A stretch of DNA of 64,000 nucleotides from Streptomyces cacaoi (GTDB lineage Bacteria > Actinomycetota > Actinomycetes > Streptomycetales > Streptomycetaceae), in contig NZ_BJMM01000013.1 in the NCBI RefSeq assembly GCF_006539165.1, forward strand, positions 122,222 through 186,221, in the 5' to 3' direction. Under the pieces are notes generated by a model. The model was given only the letters and a program-made list of their open reading frames with translations, was not told the origin of the DNA and searched no databases. Positions 16,714 through 25,328 of the stretch are shown piece after piece. Positions within the stretch are counted from its first letter, which is position 1. Each line of letters starts with the position of its first letter. A program made the position numbers and the translations under genes.

Positions 16714-17127
16714 GTGTCCCAGATCGCAGGCGAGCCCGGGTCGCAGGACTTCGTCGAGGTCCGGCTGCCGGCCGCGGGTGCCTATCTGTCGGTGCTGCGA
16801 ACGGCCACCGCCGGTCTCGCGGCCCGCTTGGACTTCACCCTCGACGAGATCGAGGATCTGCGGATCGCCGTGGACGAGGCGTGCGCGATCCTGCTCCAGC
16901 AGGCCGTCCCCGGTTCCGTGCTCAGTTGCGTCTTCAAGCTCGTCGGCGACTCGCTGCGGGTCACCGTCTCGGCGCCGACGACCGACGGCCGCGCCCCGGA
17001 GCGCGACACCTTCGCGTGGACGGTGCTGTCGGCCCTGGCCGGTGAGGTGGATTCATCAGTGTCGGAAGACCGTACGGTCAGCATCAGCCTGCACAAGAAG
17101 CGCGGTGCGGGCCCCGGAGCGTCGTGA
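16714..17127 (+). CDS. ushX: Anti-sigma factor of SigH (RsbW-like)
   Basis: A 137-residue GHKL-fold serine kinase/anti-sigma factor. It has LDFTLDEIEDLRIAVDEAC (N-box region) near residues 35-55 and a C-terminal DRTVSISLHKKR. It should bind and silence the sigma factor encoded next, and be relieved by an anti-anti-sigma protein (BldG in S. coelicolor). I chose the GTG at 16714 because GGAGGTGA lies just upstream; the longer frame to 16609 has no such site. The gene ends in GTGA, overlapping the sigma start. The symbol follows the S. coelicolor locus (also called prsH). Confidence 0.88.
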   Translation: MSQIAGEPGSQDFVEVRLPAAGAYLSVLRTATAGLAARLDFTLDEIEDLRIAVDEACAILLQQAVPGSVLSCVFKLVGDSLRVTVSAPTTDGRAPERDTFAWTVLSALAGEVDSSVSEDRTVSISLHKKRGAGPGAS

Positions 17128-18104
17128 CCGAGCACGAGGCACGGGAGATGTGGGCGGGCCGCCCCGAGGCGGCCCCCGTGGGCATTCCTGAGCAGCAGGC
17201 CCTCCAGCACCCGGCCGACCCCAGCAGTCAGCGACCGGAGCGGGCGGACGCGATGGAGCACGAGCAGCGTGAGGAGCGCGGGGAGCGCCAGGAGCACCAG
17301 GACCGCCAGGAGCACAGCCGGCGGGCGAACGGTGCCTCCCGCGGCTCCGACCCCGCGGACCGCGGCGGCGCCCGCGCGCTCTTCGTCGAACTGCGCAAGC
17401 TGCCCGACGGCCCGGAGCGCTCCCGGCTGCGGGACGAGCTGGTCCGGATGCACCTGCCGCTCGTGGAGCACCTGGCACGCCGCTTCCGCAACCGCGGCGA
17501 GCCCCTGGACGACCTGACGCAGGTCGCCACCATCGGACTGATCAAGTCGGTCGACCGCTTCGACCCGGAACGCGGCGTCGAGTTCTCGACGTACGCGACC
17601 CCGACGGTCGTCGGCGAGATCAAGCGGCACTTCCGCGACAAGGGCTGGGCGGTCCGGGTACCTCGCCGGCTCCAGGAGCTGCGGCTCTCCCTGACCTCGG
17701 CGACGGCGGAACTGTCCCAGCTGCACGGGCGTGCCCCGACCGTGCACGAGCTGGCGCAGCGCCTGTCGATCTCCGAGGAGGAGGTCCTGGAGGGACTGGA
17801 GTCGGCGAACGCCTACAGCACGCTCTCCCTGGACGTGCCGGACACCGACGACGAGTCGCCCGCGGTGGCCGACACCCTCGGCGCCGAGGACGACGCGCTG
17901 GAGGGCGTCGAGTACCGCGAGTCCCTCAAGCCGCTGCTGGAGCAACTGCCGCCGCGGGAGAAGAAGATCCTGCTGCTGCGGTTCTTCGGCAACATGACCC
18001 AGTCGCAGATCGCGCAGGAGGTCGGCATCTCGCAGATGCACGTCTCGCGCCTGCTCGCCAGAACCCTCGCCCAGCTCCGCGACCGCCTCCTGGTCGAGGA
18101 GTGA
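17124..18104 (+). CDS. sigH: SigB/SigF-family stress sigma factor SigH
   Basis: A 326-residue sigma factor. A glutamate/glutamine/arginine-rich N-terminal extension of about 80 residues precedes region 2 (LVEHLARRFRNRGEPLDDL and the -10-recognising FSTYATPTVVGEIKRHFRDK), region 3 (about 185-250), and region 4 with the HTH MTQSQIAQEVGISQMHVSR. The extension is a known feature of Streptomyces sigma-H, which exists as several isoforms. The start overlaps the anti-sigma stop (GTGA), ensuring balanced synthesis. It directs osmotic-stress and developmental genes. Confidence 0.92.
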   Translation: MTEHEAREMWAGRPEAAPVGIPEQQALQHPADPSSQRPERADAMEHEQREERGERQEHQDRQEHSRRANGASRGSDPADRGGARALFVELRKLPDGPERSRLRDELVRMHLPLVEHLARRFRNRGEPLDDLTQVATIGLIKSVDRFDPERGVEFSTYATPTVVGEIKRHFRDKGWAVRVPRRLQELRLSLTSATAELSQLHGRAPTVHELAQRLSISEEEVLEGLESANAYSTLSLDVPDTDDESPAVADTLGAEDDALEGVEYRESLKPLLEQLPPREKKILLLRFFGNMTQSQIAQEVGISQMHVSRLLARTLAQLRDRLLVEE

Positions 18105-18113
18105 CCCGCCGGA

Positions 18114-18141
18114 CCCCGCCCCTCTCCCCCCGGGGGCGGGG
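18114..18141 (+). terminator. sigH terminator
   Basis: CCCCGCCCC at 18114-18122 pairs with GGGGCGGGG at 18133-18141. It lies 10 bp after the sigH stop. Confidence 0.75.
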
Positions 18142-18208
18142 CCCGGCCCCTTCCGCGTCTCCGTCCCGGCCCGTACGGCTCACTGCTGTGGCCCCGTGCG
18201 GCCCGGAT

Positions 18209-18685
18209 TCAGCGCGGCCCGATGCCCAGCGCCTCGGTGGCGGTCGGGTTGACGAGGCAGCACAGCACGGCCACCGCGCAGCCGGCGAGCAGCACGGCCA
18301 GCGCCAGCAGCAGCCCCCCGTTCTGCGCCATCTGCCAGGCGACGGGGAGCGCGATCAACTGCACGATCATCGAGGGGCCGCGGCTCCACCGGCGCCGCAG
18401 CCACAGCCCCCGGGCCGCCGCGAGCGGCAGCACGGCCAGCGCGAGCACGGTCACCGCGAGCGTGACGGCCTGCGTCATGTCGTCGGGCTCACCGGTGACG
18501 AGCATCACCAGCGAGACGAGTCCGAAGACCGCGACGACGACCCCCTGGAGCCCGGTCACCGCGGCGGCGGCCGCGATCCGGCGGGGACGTGGCGCCTCGG
18601 CGGCGCCCTGTGCTGCCTTTGCCGCCTTCGCTGCCTCTTCGGCGTCCGCTTCCGTCGTGTCGGTGGGGTTGGCGCTCTCACTCAC
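18209..18685 (-). CDS. Small integral membrane protein, unknown function
   Basis: A 158-residue protein with a 45-residue Ala/Glu/Lys-rich cytoplasmic tail followed by four hydrophobic segments (AVTGLQGVVVAVFGLVSLVM, then two near 80-125, and VLLAGCAVAVLCCLV). It ends with NPTATEALGIGPR, a C-terminus I recall in conserved Streptomyces proteins without assigned role. The GTG start at 18685 has a weak ribosome site. It diverges from the lipid-kinase gene (135 bp apart), which may hint at a membrane-lipid role. Confidence 0.75.
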   Translation of the reverse strand: MSESANPTDTTEADAEEAAKAAKAAQGAAEAPRPRRIAAAAAVTGLQGVVVAVFGLVSLVMLVTGEPDDMTQAVTLAVTVLALAVLPLAAARGLWLRRRWSRGPSMIVQLIALPVAWQMAQNGGLLLALAVLLAGCAVAVLCCLVNPTATEALGIGPR

Positions 18686-18820
18686 GCCTGAAAGCTTAGG
18701 GCCTCGTCGTCGGAATGCTCCGGGCCTCTCGCCCGGATCCCGCCGGGCTCGCGGGGTCCGGCCCCGTGGCCGCCGGACGGGGGTGGGCCGCCGGATCCGG
18801 CGCTGGGTACCCTGCACCCC

Positions 18821-19792
18821 ATGCGCGCTCTCCTCGTGGTCAACCCGGCAGCCACCACCACCAGCGCGCGGACCCGTGATGTCCTGGCGCACGCGCTCGC
18901 CAGCGACCTCAAGCTGGAGGTCGCCACCACGGAGTACCGCGGCCACGCCCGCGATCTGGCCCGGCAGGCGGCCTGCGGCGGGGACGGCACGGAGCTGGTG
19001 ATCGCGCTCGGCGGGGACGGCACCGTCAACGAGGTCGTCAACGGCCTGCTGCACGAGGGCCCGGACCCGGAGCGGCTGCCCCGGCTCGCGGTGGTGCCGG
19101 GCGGTTCCACCAATGTCTTCGCGCGGGCGCTGGGGCTGCCCAACGACGTCGTGGAGGCCACGGGCGCCCTGCTGGACGCGCTGGAGGCCGGCTCGGAGCG
19201 CACGGTCGGCCTCGGGCTGGCCTCGGGGGTACCGGGCTCGGACGACGCGGGCGCGCCGGCCCGCTGGTTCACCTTCACCGCCGGACTCGGGTTCGACGCG
19301 GGCGTGATCGGCCGGGTCGAACAGCAGCGGGAACGGGGAAAGCGTTCGACGCACACGCTCTATGTGCGCCAGGTGGTACGGCAGTTCCTCGGGGAGCCGC
19401 ACCGCGCGAGAGGAACGATCACGCTGCGCCGCCCGGACGCGGAACCGGTCGAGGAACTCGCGCTTTCCATCGTGTGCAATACGGCGCCCTGGTCCTATCT
19501 GGGCAACAAACCGCTGTACGCGGCGCCGCAGGCGTCTTTCGACACCGGTCTCGACGTGCTCGGGCTGAGCCGGCTGACGCCCGCGGCCGTGAGCCGCTAC
19601 GGCACCCAGCTGCTGACCTCCGGGCCCGACCGGGGGCCGCGCGGCAAGCACGCGACGACGCTGCACGACCTCAGTGAGTTCACCTTGCATTCGCAGGTTC
19701 CACTGCCGTTTCAGATGGACGGTGACCACCTGGGACTGCGTACGAACGTCAGCTTCACAGGCGTACGCCGTGCACTGCGTGTGATTGTGTAA
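18821..19792 (+). CDS. Diacylglycerol-kinase-family lipid kinase
   Basis: A 323-residue DAGK-catalytic-domain protein. VVNPAATTTSA at the N-terminus and ALGGDGTVNEVVNGLL near residue 63 are the nucleotide-binding signatures; VVPGGSTNVFARALGLP is the second conserved box. The C-terminal lobe contains NTAPWSYLGNKPLYAAP. It would phosphorylate diacylglycerol or a sphingosine-like lipid at the inner membrane. The ATG lacks a Shine-Dalgarno, but TACCCT lies 7 nt before it, suggesting a leaderless mRNA. Confidence 0.9.
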   Translation: MRALLVVNPAATTTSARTRDVLAHALASDLKLEVATTEYRGHARDLARQAACGGDGTELVIALGGDGTVNEVVNGLLHEGPDPERLPRLAVVPGGSTNVFARALGLPNDVVEATGALLDALEAGSERTVGLGLASGVPGSDDAGAPARWFTFTAGLGFDAGVIGRVEQQRERGKRSTHTLYVRQVVRQFLGEPHRARGTITLRRPDAEPVEELALSIVCNTAPWSYLGNKPLYAAPQASFDTGLDVLGLSRLTPAAVSRYGTQLLTSGPDRGPRGKHATTLHDLSEFTLHSQVPLPFQMDGDHLGLRTNVSFTGVRRALRVIV

Positions 19793-20102
19793 GTCGAAGG
19801 CCCCAAACTCCTTCCAGTCGAACGTTTAAACCAGCCTCCACCCACTGGAATGAGGGCTGTGAGCTAGTCGACACCTCGGATTCAAAAAAAACTTTCCGGA
19901 AGGGGTTGTATCCGGAGCCGAGGTTTGCGAGTCTCTTCGTGGCGATCGGGACGGCCCCTTCGAAGGGCCCCCTTGAGAGTCCGAATCCTCCTCTTCACTT
20001 CAGTGGGACCCCTCACACTCCTGAGGGCCCCCCTTCCCCTGCGGGGGGATTCGTGAAAGCGTTCACATTCACAAGCAAGCCACACAAGGAGAGGTAGCAG
20101 CC
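19793..20102. other. wblE upstream region
   Basis: This 310-bp stretch is unusually AT-rich for the window, with an A7 run and CTTTCCGGAAGG palindrome near 19885-19900. It must carry the wblE promoters and a long leader. I find no clean sigma-R or sigma-H consensus. Confidence 0.45.
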
Positions 20103-20366
20103 ATGGACTGGCGTCACCACGCCGTTTGCCGCGAGGAAGACCCCGAGCTGTTCTTCCCCATCGGCAACACCGGTCCTGCGCTGCTGCAGATCGAGGAAGC
20201 CAAGGCCGTCTGCCGCCGCTGCCCCGTCATGGAGCAGTGCCTGCAGTGGGCCCTGGAGTCCGGTCAGGACTCCGGTGTCTGGGGTGGCCTCAGCGAGGAT
20301 GAGCGCCGTGCGATGAAGCGCCGCGCCGCCCGCAACCGGGCGCGGAACAACGCCGCGACCGCCTGA
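20103..20366 (+). CDS. wblE: WhiB-family iron-sulfur regulator WblE
   Basis: An 87-residue Wbl protein. The four cluster ligands are Cys9, Cys37, Cys40 and Cys46 (C...CxxC...C), followed by the turn GVWGG at 58-62 and the basic AT-hook-like tail KRRAARNRARNN. Such proteins bind a [4Fe-4S] cluster and the principal sigma factor, sensing redox state or NO. ATG at 20103 follows a GGAGAGG site. Length and sequence fit WblE, the essential-like, constitutive member (from memory). It is monocistronic with its own terminator. Confidence 0.93.
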   Translation: MDWRHHAVCREEDPELFFPIGNTGPALLQIEEAKAVCRRCPVMEQCLQWALESGQDSGVWGGLSEDERRAMKRRAARNRARNNAATA

Positions 20367-20466
20367 CGCCCAGCCAGCCCTGGCACCAGCTGCACCCCGA
20401 GCCGCAGCGCGCAGTGCACGCGGAGCGCCGAGCCGCCCGCGCAGCGTCCACGCACGCGAAGCAGGA

Positions 20467-20509
20467 AACGCGGAGCCCCCGGTCCTTCAAGGGTCGGGGG
20501 CTCCGCGTT
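20467..20509. terminator. Bidirectional terminator between wblE and the kinase gene
   Basis: Perfect 15-bp stem: AACGCGGAGCCCCCG at 20467-20481 with CGGGGGCTCCGCGTT at 20495-20509, 13-nt loop, between convergent genes. Confidence 0.88.
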
Positions 20510-20564
20510 GTCCGGGCGGTGCCGTGAGCAGTGCCGTGGAGGCTCTCGCGCGACGCGGCCCGCT

Positions 20565-22094
20565 TCACGAAGTCACGTGCGCGCGGGGGGCGTTGGTGCT
20601 CTCCCGCTTGTCCCGCTGCTCGGTTCCGGCGGGCAGGTCGAACAGGACCCGGGTGCCGCCGTCCGGCGCCGGGAGCATGTCGAAGCTTCCGCCCAACTCG
20701 CCCTCCACCAGCGTCCGGACGATCTGTAGTCCGAGGTTGCCCGCGCTCTTGGCGTCGAACCCGGCAGGCAGGCCACGCCCGTTGTCCTGGACGGTGACCA
20801 GCAGGCGCGGCTGTTCGCGCCCCGCGCCCCCGCCACGCACCGCGTGCACCTCGACGCTGCCGTGCTCCTCGGGGCCGAAACCGTGCTCGATGGCGTTCTG
20901 CAACACCTCGGTGAGCACCATGGACAGCGGTGTCGCCGTCTCGGCGCCCAGGATGCCGAAGCGGCCCGTGCGGCGGCCGGTGATCCGGCCCGGGGAGATC
21001 TCGGCGACCATCGCGAGGACCCGGTCGGCGATCTCGTCGAAGTCGACGCGCTCGTCGAGGTTCTGGGAGAGGGTCTCGTGCACGATCGCGATCGAGCCGA
21101 CCCTGCGCACCGCCTCGTCGAGGGCTTCCTTGCCGCGGACGGAGTCCATCCGGCGGGCCTGGAGGCGCAACAGCGCGGCGACGGTCTGGAGGTTGTTCTT
21201 CACCCGGTGGTGGATCTCCCGGATGGTGGCGTCCTTCGTCATCAACTCCCGCTCGCGGCGGCGCACTTCGGTGATGTCGCGGAGCAGGATGAGCGAACCG
21301 ATGCGGGTGCCCTTGGGCTTGAGCGGGATGGCGCGCAGCTGGACGACGCAGTCGGTGCCCTCCACCTCGGCGCCGCGCGGTGCCCAGCCGCTGGCGAGCT
21401 TCACCAGGGCCTCGTCCACCGGGCCGCGGGACGGGGCGAGTTCGGCCGTCGCCTGGCCGAGGTGCAGCCCGACCAGATCCGCCGCCAGGCCCAGCCGGTG
21501 GTAGGCGGAGGTGGCGTTGGGGCTGGCGTACTGGACGATGCCGTCGGCGTCCAGCCGGATGAGCCCGTCGCCGACGCGCGGCACATGGTCCATGTCGACC
21601 TGGTGGCCGGGGAACGGGAAGGAGCCGGCGGCGATCATCTGGGCGAGGTCGGAGGCGCTCTGCAAATAGGTCAGCTCCAGCCGGCTCGGCGTGCGGACCG
21701 TCAGCAGATTGGTGTTGCGCGCGATGACGCCGAGCACCCGGCCCTCGCGGCGCACCGGGATCGACTCGACGCGGACGGGCACCTCCTCGCGCCACTCCGG
21801 GTCGCCCTCGCGCACGATGCGGCCCTCGTCCAGCGCCGCGTCCAGCAGCGGACGGCGGCCCCGGGGGACGAGATGGCCGACCATGTCGTCCTGGTGCGAG
21901 GTGGGCCCGGTGTTGGGCCGCATCTGCGCGACGGAGACGTACCGGGTGCCGTCGAGCGTGGGCACCCACAGGACGAGGTCGGCGAAGGACAGGTCGGCCA
22001 GCAGCTGCCACTCGGAGATCAGCTGGTGCAGCCATTCCAGCTCCGCGTCCGAGAGCGCGGTGTGCTGGCGTACGAGGTCGTTCATGGAGGGCAC
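20565..22094 (-). CDS. PdtaS-type sensor histidine kinase (GAF-PAS-HisKA_2-HATPase)
   Basis: A 509-residue cytoplasmic kinase. An N-terminal GAF-like domain (about 1-160) is followed by a PAS domain (165-275), a HisKA_2 dimerisation helix whose phospho-acceptor His is in IREIHHRVKNNLQT (about residue 296), and the ATPase domain (N box LTEVLQNAIEHGF, G1 box DNGRGLP, G2 box GNLGLQIV). Its actinobacterial relatives phosphorylate the RNA-binding ANTAR regulator PdtaR, which is not encoded here. The GTG at 22094 is used; ATG 22085 is an alternative. No transmembrane segment. Confidence 0.9.
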   Translation of the reverse strand: MPSMNDLVRQHTALSDAELEWLHQLISEWQLLADLSFADLVLWVPTLDGTRYVSVAQMRPNTGPTSHQDDMVGHLVPRGRRPLLDAALDEGRIVREGDPEWREEVPVRVESIPVRREGRVLGVIARNTNLLTVRTPSRLELTYLQSASDLAQMIAAGSFPFPGHQVDMDHVPRVGDGLIRLDADGIVQYASPNATSAYHRLGLAADLVGLHLGQATAELAPSRGPVDEALVKLASGWAPRGAEVEGTDCVVQLRAIPLKPKGTRIGSLILLRDITEVRRRERELMTKDATIREIHHRVKNNLQTVAALLRLQARRMDSVRGKEALDEAVRRVGSIAIVHETLSQNLDERVDFDEIADRVLAMVAEISPGRITGRRTGRFGILGAETATPLSMVLTEVLQNAIEHGFGPEEHGSVEVHAVRGGGAGREQPRLLVTVQDNGRGLPAGFDAKSAGNLGLQIVRTLVEGELGGSFDMLPAPDGGTRVLFDLPAGTEQRDKRESTNAPRAHVTS

Positions 22095-22286
22095 GGAGCC
22101 GAGGGTACGACAGCCCTCCGGCCGGGCACCCGGGCCGGGACGGCGGTGCCGGGCCGGGACGGCGCCCGATGAGCCCGGGGTGACCGGGCCGTGGCGGGGT
22201 GTGCCCAGGGGGCGTCGCAGGGGGCTCGGCGGTGCGCGGCGGGCGGTTCCGGGTGCGGAAGTGTGTGCGATCCATGGACAGCCGAC

Positions 22287-22302
22287 CGTGGTCTAGTCCA
22301 CA
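22287..22302. promoter_or_regulatory. Candidate DasR operator (dre)
   Basis: CGTGGTCTAGTCCACA: the 12-base core TGGTCTAGTCCA matches the palindromic DasR core TGGTCTAGACCA at 11 of 12 positions. It lies 193 bp before the kinase gene and 11 bp before a possible plus-strand start. Confidence 0.55.
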
Positions 22303-22312
22303 ATTTCCGGCA

Positions 22313-22393
22313 GTGCGCTTCTGCCCTCCCCGCACAGGAGGGTGGATCGAGGTCCGCGCCGCTCTCTGCCCTGACTGCGGACGGGCCTTGTAG
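22313..22393 (+). CDS. Candidate 26-codon leaderless peptide with Cys-x2-Cys
   Basis: A GTG at 22313 lies 8 nt behind a -10-like CACAAT (22299-22304) that overlaps the dre-like site. The frame encodes a 26-residue peptide with three cysteines, the last two as CPDCG, ending at a TAG. It resembles a zinc-ribbon knuckle. With no comparison available this may be chance. Confidence 0.2.
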   Translation: MRFCPPRTGGWIEVRAALCPDCGRAL

Positions 22394-22481
22394 CTCCGGG
22401 CTGCGGTGCCGGGCGGGTTGAGGGTCCCGCTCCGGCGCCGCGGCCCGAAGTGTTTTCCGGGGACTGGGCTCCCCCGCCGGC

Positions 22482-23117
22482 TCAGGCGTGCTGTATGGCC
22501 TCGTCGGCGGTCGTCGGGAACCGAGTCGTACGGTCGCCGAGCAGCAGTGCGCGGTAGGTGGCGGTCGCCGCCTCCTCCAGGTTCATCGCCCGCCGGAAGG
22601 CCATGCCGACGTCCTCGCCGAGCGCCGAGCAGCCGTGGTGGGCGAGGACGACGCAGTTGTGCTCCCTGGCCTGCTCGGCGGCGGTGTCGGCGAGCGCGTC
22701 CGAACCGTTGGGGTGGAAGTCGGTGCGCCCGTAGGAGCGGACGTAGACGGCGTGGTCGAGGGTCAGCAGCCGGATCTCGTGGCCGAGCGCGTCGACGAGT
22801 ACGGCGTGCTGCGGATGCATGTGGACAAGGGCGTTGGCGTCCGGCCGGACGCGGTAGGTGCGCTGGTGCAGCTTCCACTCGCTGGAGGGCACCGGGTTCC
22901 CGCCGACGACCTCGCCGTCGAGGTTCATGACGGTGAAGTCCTCCGGTGCGAGCCGGTCCAGCCAGGTGCCGGCCGCGGTGACCACGAACTCCTGGGAGCC
23001 GGGCAGCCGGGCCGAGAGGTTGCCGCCGCTGGCCAGTACGAAGCCTCGCTGCACGGCGGTGCTGCCGACGTCGGTGAGCTGCTCGATCAGACCCTCGACG
23101 GTGGTCGCCTTCTTCAT
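22482..23117 (-). CDS. Class II aldolase/adducin-family protein
   Basis: A 211-residue enzyme of the fuculose-1-phosphate aldolase/ribulose-5-phosphate epimerase group. Glu80 in SSEWKLH is the likely catalytic acid. His99 and His101 in VHMHPQH and a third His in LAHHGCSALG (about residue 167) bind Zn2+. It would cleave or isomerise a phosphorylated sugar. Its ATG overlaps the stop of the SorC regulator gene (ATGA), so sugar sensing and catabolism are co-expressed. The exact substrate is unknown. Confidence 0.88.
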   Translation of the reverse strand: MKKATTVEGLIEQLTDVGSTAVQRGFVLASGGNLSARLPGSQEFVVTAAGTWLDRLAPEDFTVMNLDGEVVGGNPVPSSEWKLHQRTYRVRPDANALVHMHPQHAVLVDALGHEIRLLTLDHAVYVRSYGRTDFHPNGSDALADTAAEQAREHNCVVLAHHGCSALGEDVGMAFRRAMNLEEAATATYRALLLGDRTTRFPTTADEAIQHA

Positions 23118-24079
23118 CGCGCTGTCGCTTTCTGTGCGGTGGGGGCGTCCTCGTGCGCGAGGAGCGCCTCGGCGGTGGTGGCGTCGGTGACGACCGCGTT
23201 CATCAGCCCCGTCCGCAGGGCGGTGCGCAGGGCCGTCACCTTGTGGGGGCCGCAGGCGACGGCCACCCGGCGCGGGATGGCCGCCAGTTCGCGCAGGGTG
23301 AGGCCGACGACGCGCTCGTCGGCCGGGCCGGTGACCGGCTCCCCCGCCGCGGTGAAGAAGCGGCCGGAGACGTCGCCCACGGCCCCGGCCTCGTCCAGCC
23401 GGCGCCGTTCGTGCGCGCCGAGGCGTCCGACGAGCAGCCCGGCGTCCCGGCCGGTGCCGCCGATCCCGGCGACGAGCAGATCGGCGCCGGCGGCCCGCCG
23501 CAGCGTCTCGCGCACCGCGGGGTCGGCGCGCAGCGCACGGCCCGTCTCCGGGTCCGCCGCGAGCACGGGAGCCGGCAGATGATAGGTCTCCGCCTGGAAC
23601 GCGGTACCGAGGTTGAGGACCAGTTCGTGCGGGCTGGTGCCCCGGGACAGCCCGCCCCAGCTGCCGGCCAGCGGCACCAGGCCCAGGCCGGGCACGGGCT
23701 CGGGGCGCACATGCGGGACGACGGCGGCGATCGTGGCGGAGAGGCCGATCGCCACCGTGCGGGCCGACGGCACGAGCGCGGCCAGGCACTCGGCGCCGGC
23801 CCGGCCCACGGCCTCCCGGGTGCGCGCGGGGTCGGCGAAGCCGGGGGCGATCCACGACTGGTCGAGGCCGAACTCCCCGGTCAGGGCGGCCTCCAGCTCG
23901 GCGAAGGGGGTCAGCGGGCTGTGCACGTGGATCTCCACGATCCCGGAGCGGCGGGCCTCGGCGAGCAGCCGCGTCACCTTGACCCGGGAGAGGCCGAGGA
24001 GCGCGCCGATCTCGTGGTGGGTCATGTGGTGCTCGTAGTGCAGCCGGGCGACCCGCCCCTGCAACTCCCTGGCCTCCAT
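23114..24079 (-). CDS. SorC/DeoR-type sugar-binding transcriptional regulator
   Basis: A 321-residue SorC-family regulator. The N-terminal HTH (about residues 12-45) reads MTHHEIGALLGLSRVKVTRLL. The C-terminal domain is the NagB-like effector domain that binds a phosphosugar (VAIGLSATIAAVVPH, VAGIGGTGRDAG, VACGPHKV). I use the ATG at 24079 with GGTGGGGG upstream; an in-frame ATG at 24130 would add 17 residues. It is the first gene of the pair with the aldolase and should autoregulate. GTACGTAC at 24106-24113 is a possible operator fragment. Confidence 0.88.
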   Translation of the reverse strand: MEARELQGRVARLHYEHHMTHHEIGALLGLSRVKVTRLLAEARRSGIVEIHVHSPLTPFAELEAALTGEFGLDQSWIAPGFADPARTREAVGRAGAECLAALVPSARTVAIGLSATIAAVVPHVRPEPVPGLGLVPLAGSWGGLSRGTSPHELVLNLGTAFQAETYHLPAPVLAADPETGRALRADPAVRETLRRAAGADLLVAGIGGTGRDAGLLVGRLGAHERRRLDEAGAVGDVSGRFFTAAGEPVTGPADERVVGLTLRELAAIPRRVAVACGPHKVTALRTALRTGLMNAVVTDATTAEALLAHEDAPTAQKATAR

Positions 24080-24251
24080 CGACGCCCCCACCGGCTGAAC
24101 TTTTGTACGTACGGACGAGCTTCCGTTCATCCTGCCTCGCGGCGCCGCCGGGTGACAAGCGGGTGCACGGCCGCGGGCACGCACGCGCAGGGGCCCGGCC
24201 GCCGGTGTCGGCGGGCCGGGCCCCTGGTGCGGTACGGGTCGGGGAGCGTCG

Positions 24252-25328
24252 TCAGCGGGTCTCGGTGACCTTGGCGAGGGAGCGCGGGGCGTCCGGGTCC
24301 TGGCCGCGGGCCATCGTCACCTCGTAGGCGAGCAGTTGGAGCGGGACGATCTCCAGCACCGGCTGGAGCTCCTCCGGCAGGCCCTCGGTGGGCAGCGCGA
24401 ACCCGGCGGAGGCGCGCTCGACCTGCTCCTGGCTGCCGATGACGACCAGGTCGGCGCCGCGGTCCCGGAGCCGGTCGAGGACCGGCTGGAGGGCCTCGCC
24501 GCCCTTGCCGTCGGGGACGACCGCGATGACGGGCGAGACGTTGTCGACCATCGCCAGCGGGCCGTGCAGCAGGTCGGCGCCGGAGTAGGAGAGCGCCGGG
24601 ATGTAGCTGGTCTCCATCAGCTTGAGCGCGGCTTCCTTCGCGGTCGGGTAGCCGTAGCCCCGCGAGGTGATCACCATGCGCTCGGCGAACCGGTAGCGCT
24701 GGGCCAGCTCCTTGACCTCGTCCCGGCGGGCCAGCACCGCCTCGGCGGCGGCGGGCAGCGCCTTGGCGGCCTCGGCGCCGGCGGGGGCCTCGCCGCGCAG
24801 CGCGGCACGCAGACCGTCCACGAACAGGTACAGCGCGAGCAGTTCGGCGGTGTAGGTCTTGGTGGCGGGCAGCGCCTTCTCCGGGCCGGCCAGCACGTCG
24901 ATGTGGAACTCGCTGACCCGCGCCAGCGGCGAGTCGGCGTTGTTGGTGACGGCGAGCGTCACCGCGCCGGCCGCGCGGGCCGCCTCGGTGGAGGCCACCA
25001 GGTCGGGGCTGCCGCCGGACTGGCTGATGGTGACGACGAGGCAGTCGGTGAGGTCCTGTTCGGCGCCGTAGGCCGTCGTCGTCGACATGGAGGTCAGCCC
25101 GCAGGGCCTGCCGAGGCGGATCTCCAGCAGGTACTTGGCGTAGAGCGCGGCGTTGTCGGACGTGCCGCGGGCGGTGAGCAGCACGAACCGGGGGTTCTTC
25201 GCGGCGATCCGCTCGGCGACCTCGCGGATGCGCGGGGCGCCCTCGTCCAGGATGCGGCGCAGCACGGCCGGCTGCTCTGCCATCTCGCCGGACATGATGG
25301 TGCCCGGCTCGGACGTGGTCGGGGACAT
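24252..25328 (-). CDS. nagB: SIS-domain glucosamine-6-phosphate deaminase/isomerase (NagB-like)
   Basis: A 358-residue protein with two SIS domains, as in the isomerase half of GlmS and NagB-II deaminases. LLTARGTSDNAALYAKYL and VVTISQSGGSPDLV (sugar-phosphate loop) mark the first domain; TKTYTAELLALYLF is characteristic. RGYGYPTAKEAALKLMET lies in the second. It lacks the glutaminase domain, so it probably converts glucosamine-6-P to fructose-6-P plus ammonia. ATG at 25328 has GGAGG nine bases upstream; an ATG at 25343 does not. It sits behind the das cluster. I see no dre before it. Confidence 0.85.
   Translation of the reverse strand: MSPTTSEPGTIMSGEMAEQPAVLRRILDEGAPRIREVAERIAAKNPRFVLLTARGTSDNAALYAKYLLEIRLGRPCGLTSMSTTTAYGAEQDLTDCLVVTISQSGGSPDLVASTEAARAAGAVTLAVTNNADSPLARVSEFHIDVLAGPEKALPATKTYTAELLALYLFVDGLRAALRGEAPAGAEAAKALPAAAEAVLARRDEVKELAQRYRFAERMVITSRGYGYPTAKEAALKLMETSYIPALSYSGADLLHGPLAMVDNVSPVIAVVPDGKGGEALQPVLDRLRDRGADLVVIGSQEQVERASAGFALPTEGLPEELQPVLEIVPLQLLAYEVTMARGQDPDAPRSLAKVTETR

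Larger units (their letters stand above)
22095..22481. other. Intergenic region between the kinase and aldolase genes, with a dre-like site
   Basis: This 387-bp stretch carries the kinase promoter on the minus strand. It also contains a DasR-like palindrome at 22287-22302 and, on the plus strand, a possible 26-codon frame. Neither minus-strand gene needs the latter. Confidence 0.4.

Noticed and set aside
19847..19875. GGAAT before wblE, considered as a sigma-R promoter
   Set aside because: No GTT occurs 16-19 nt after it; the match is only the -35 half.
20290..22878. An 862-codon minus-strand open frame covering the kinase gene
   Set aside because: It is an Arg/Pro/Gly-rich GC shadow frame; the kinase frame in the same region shows all catalytic boxes.
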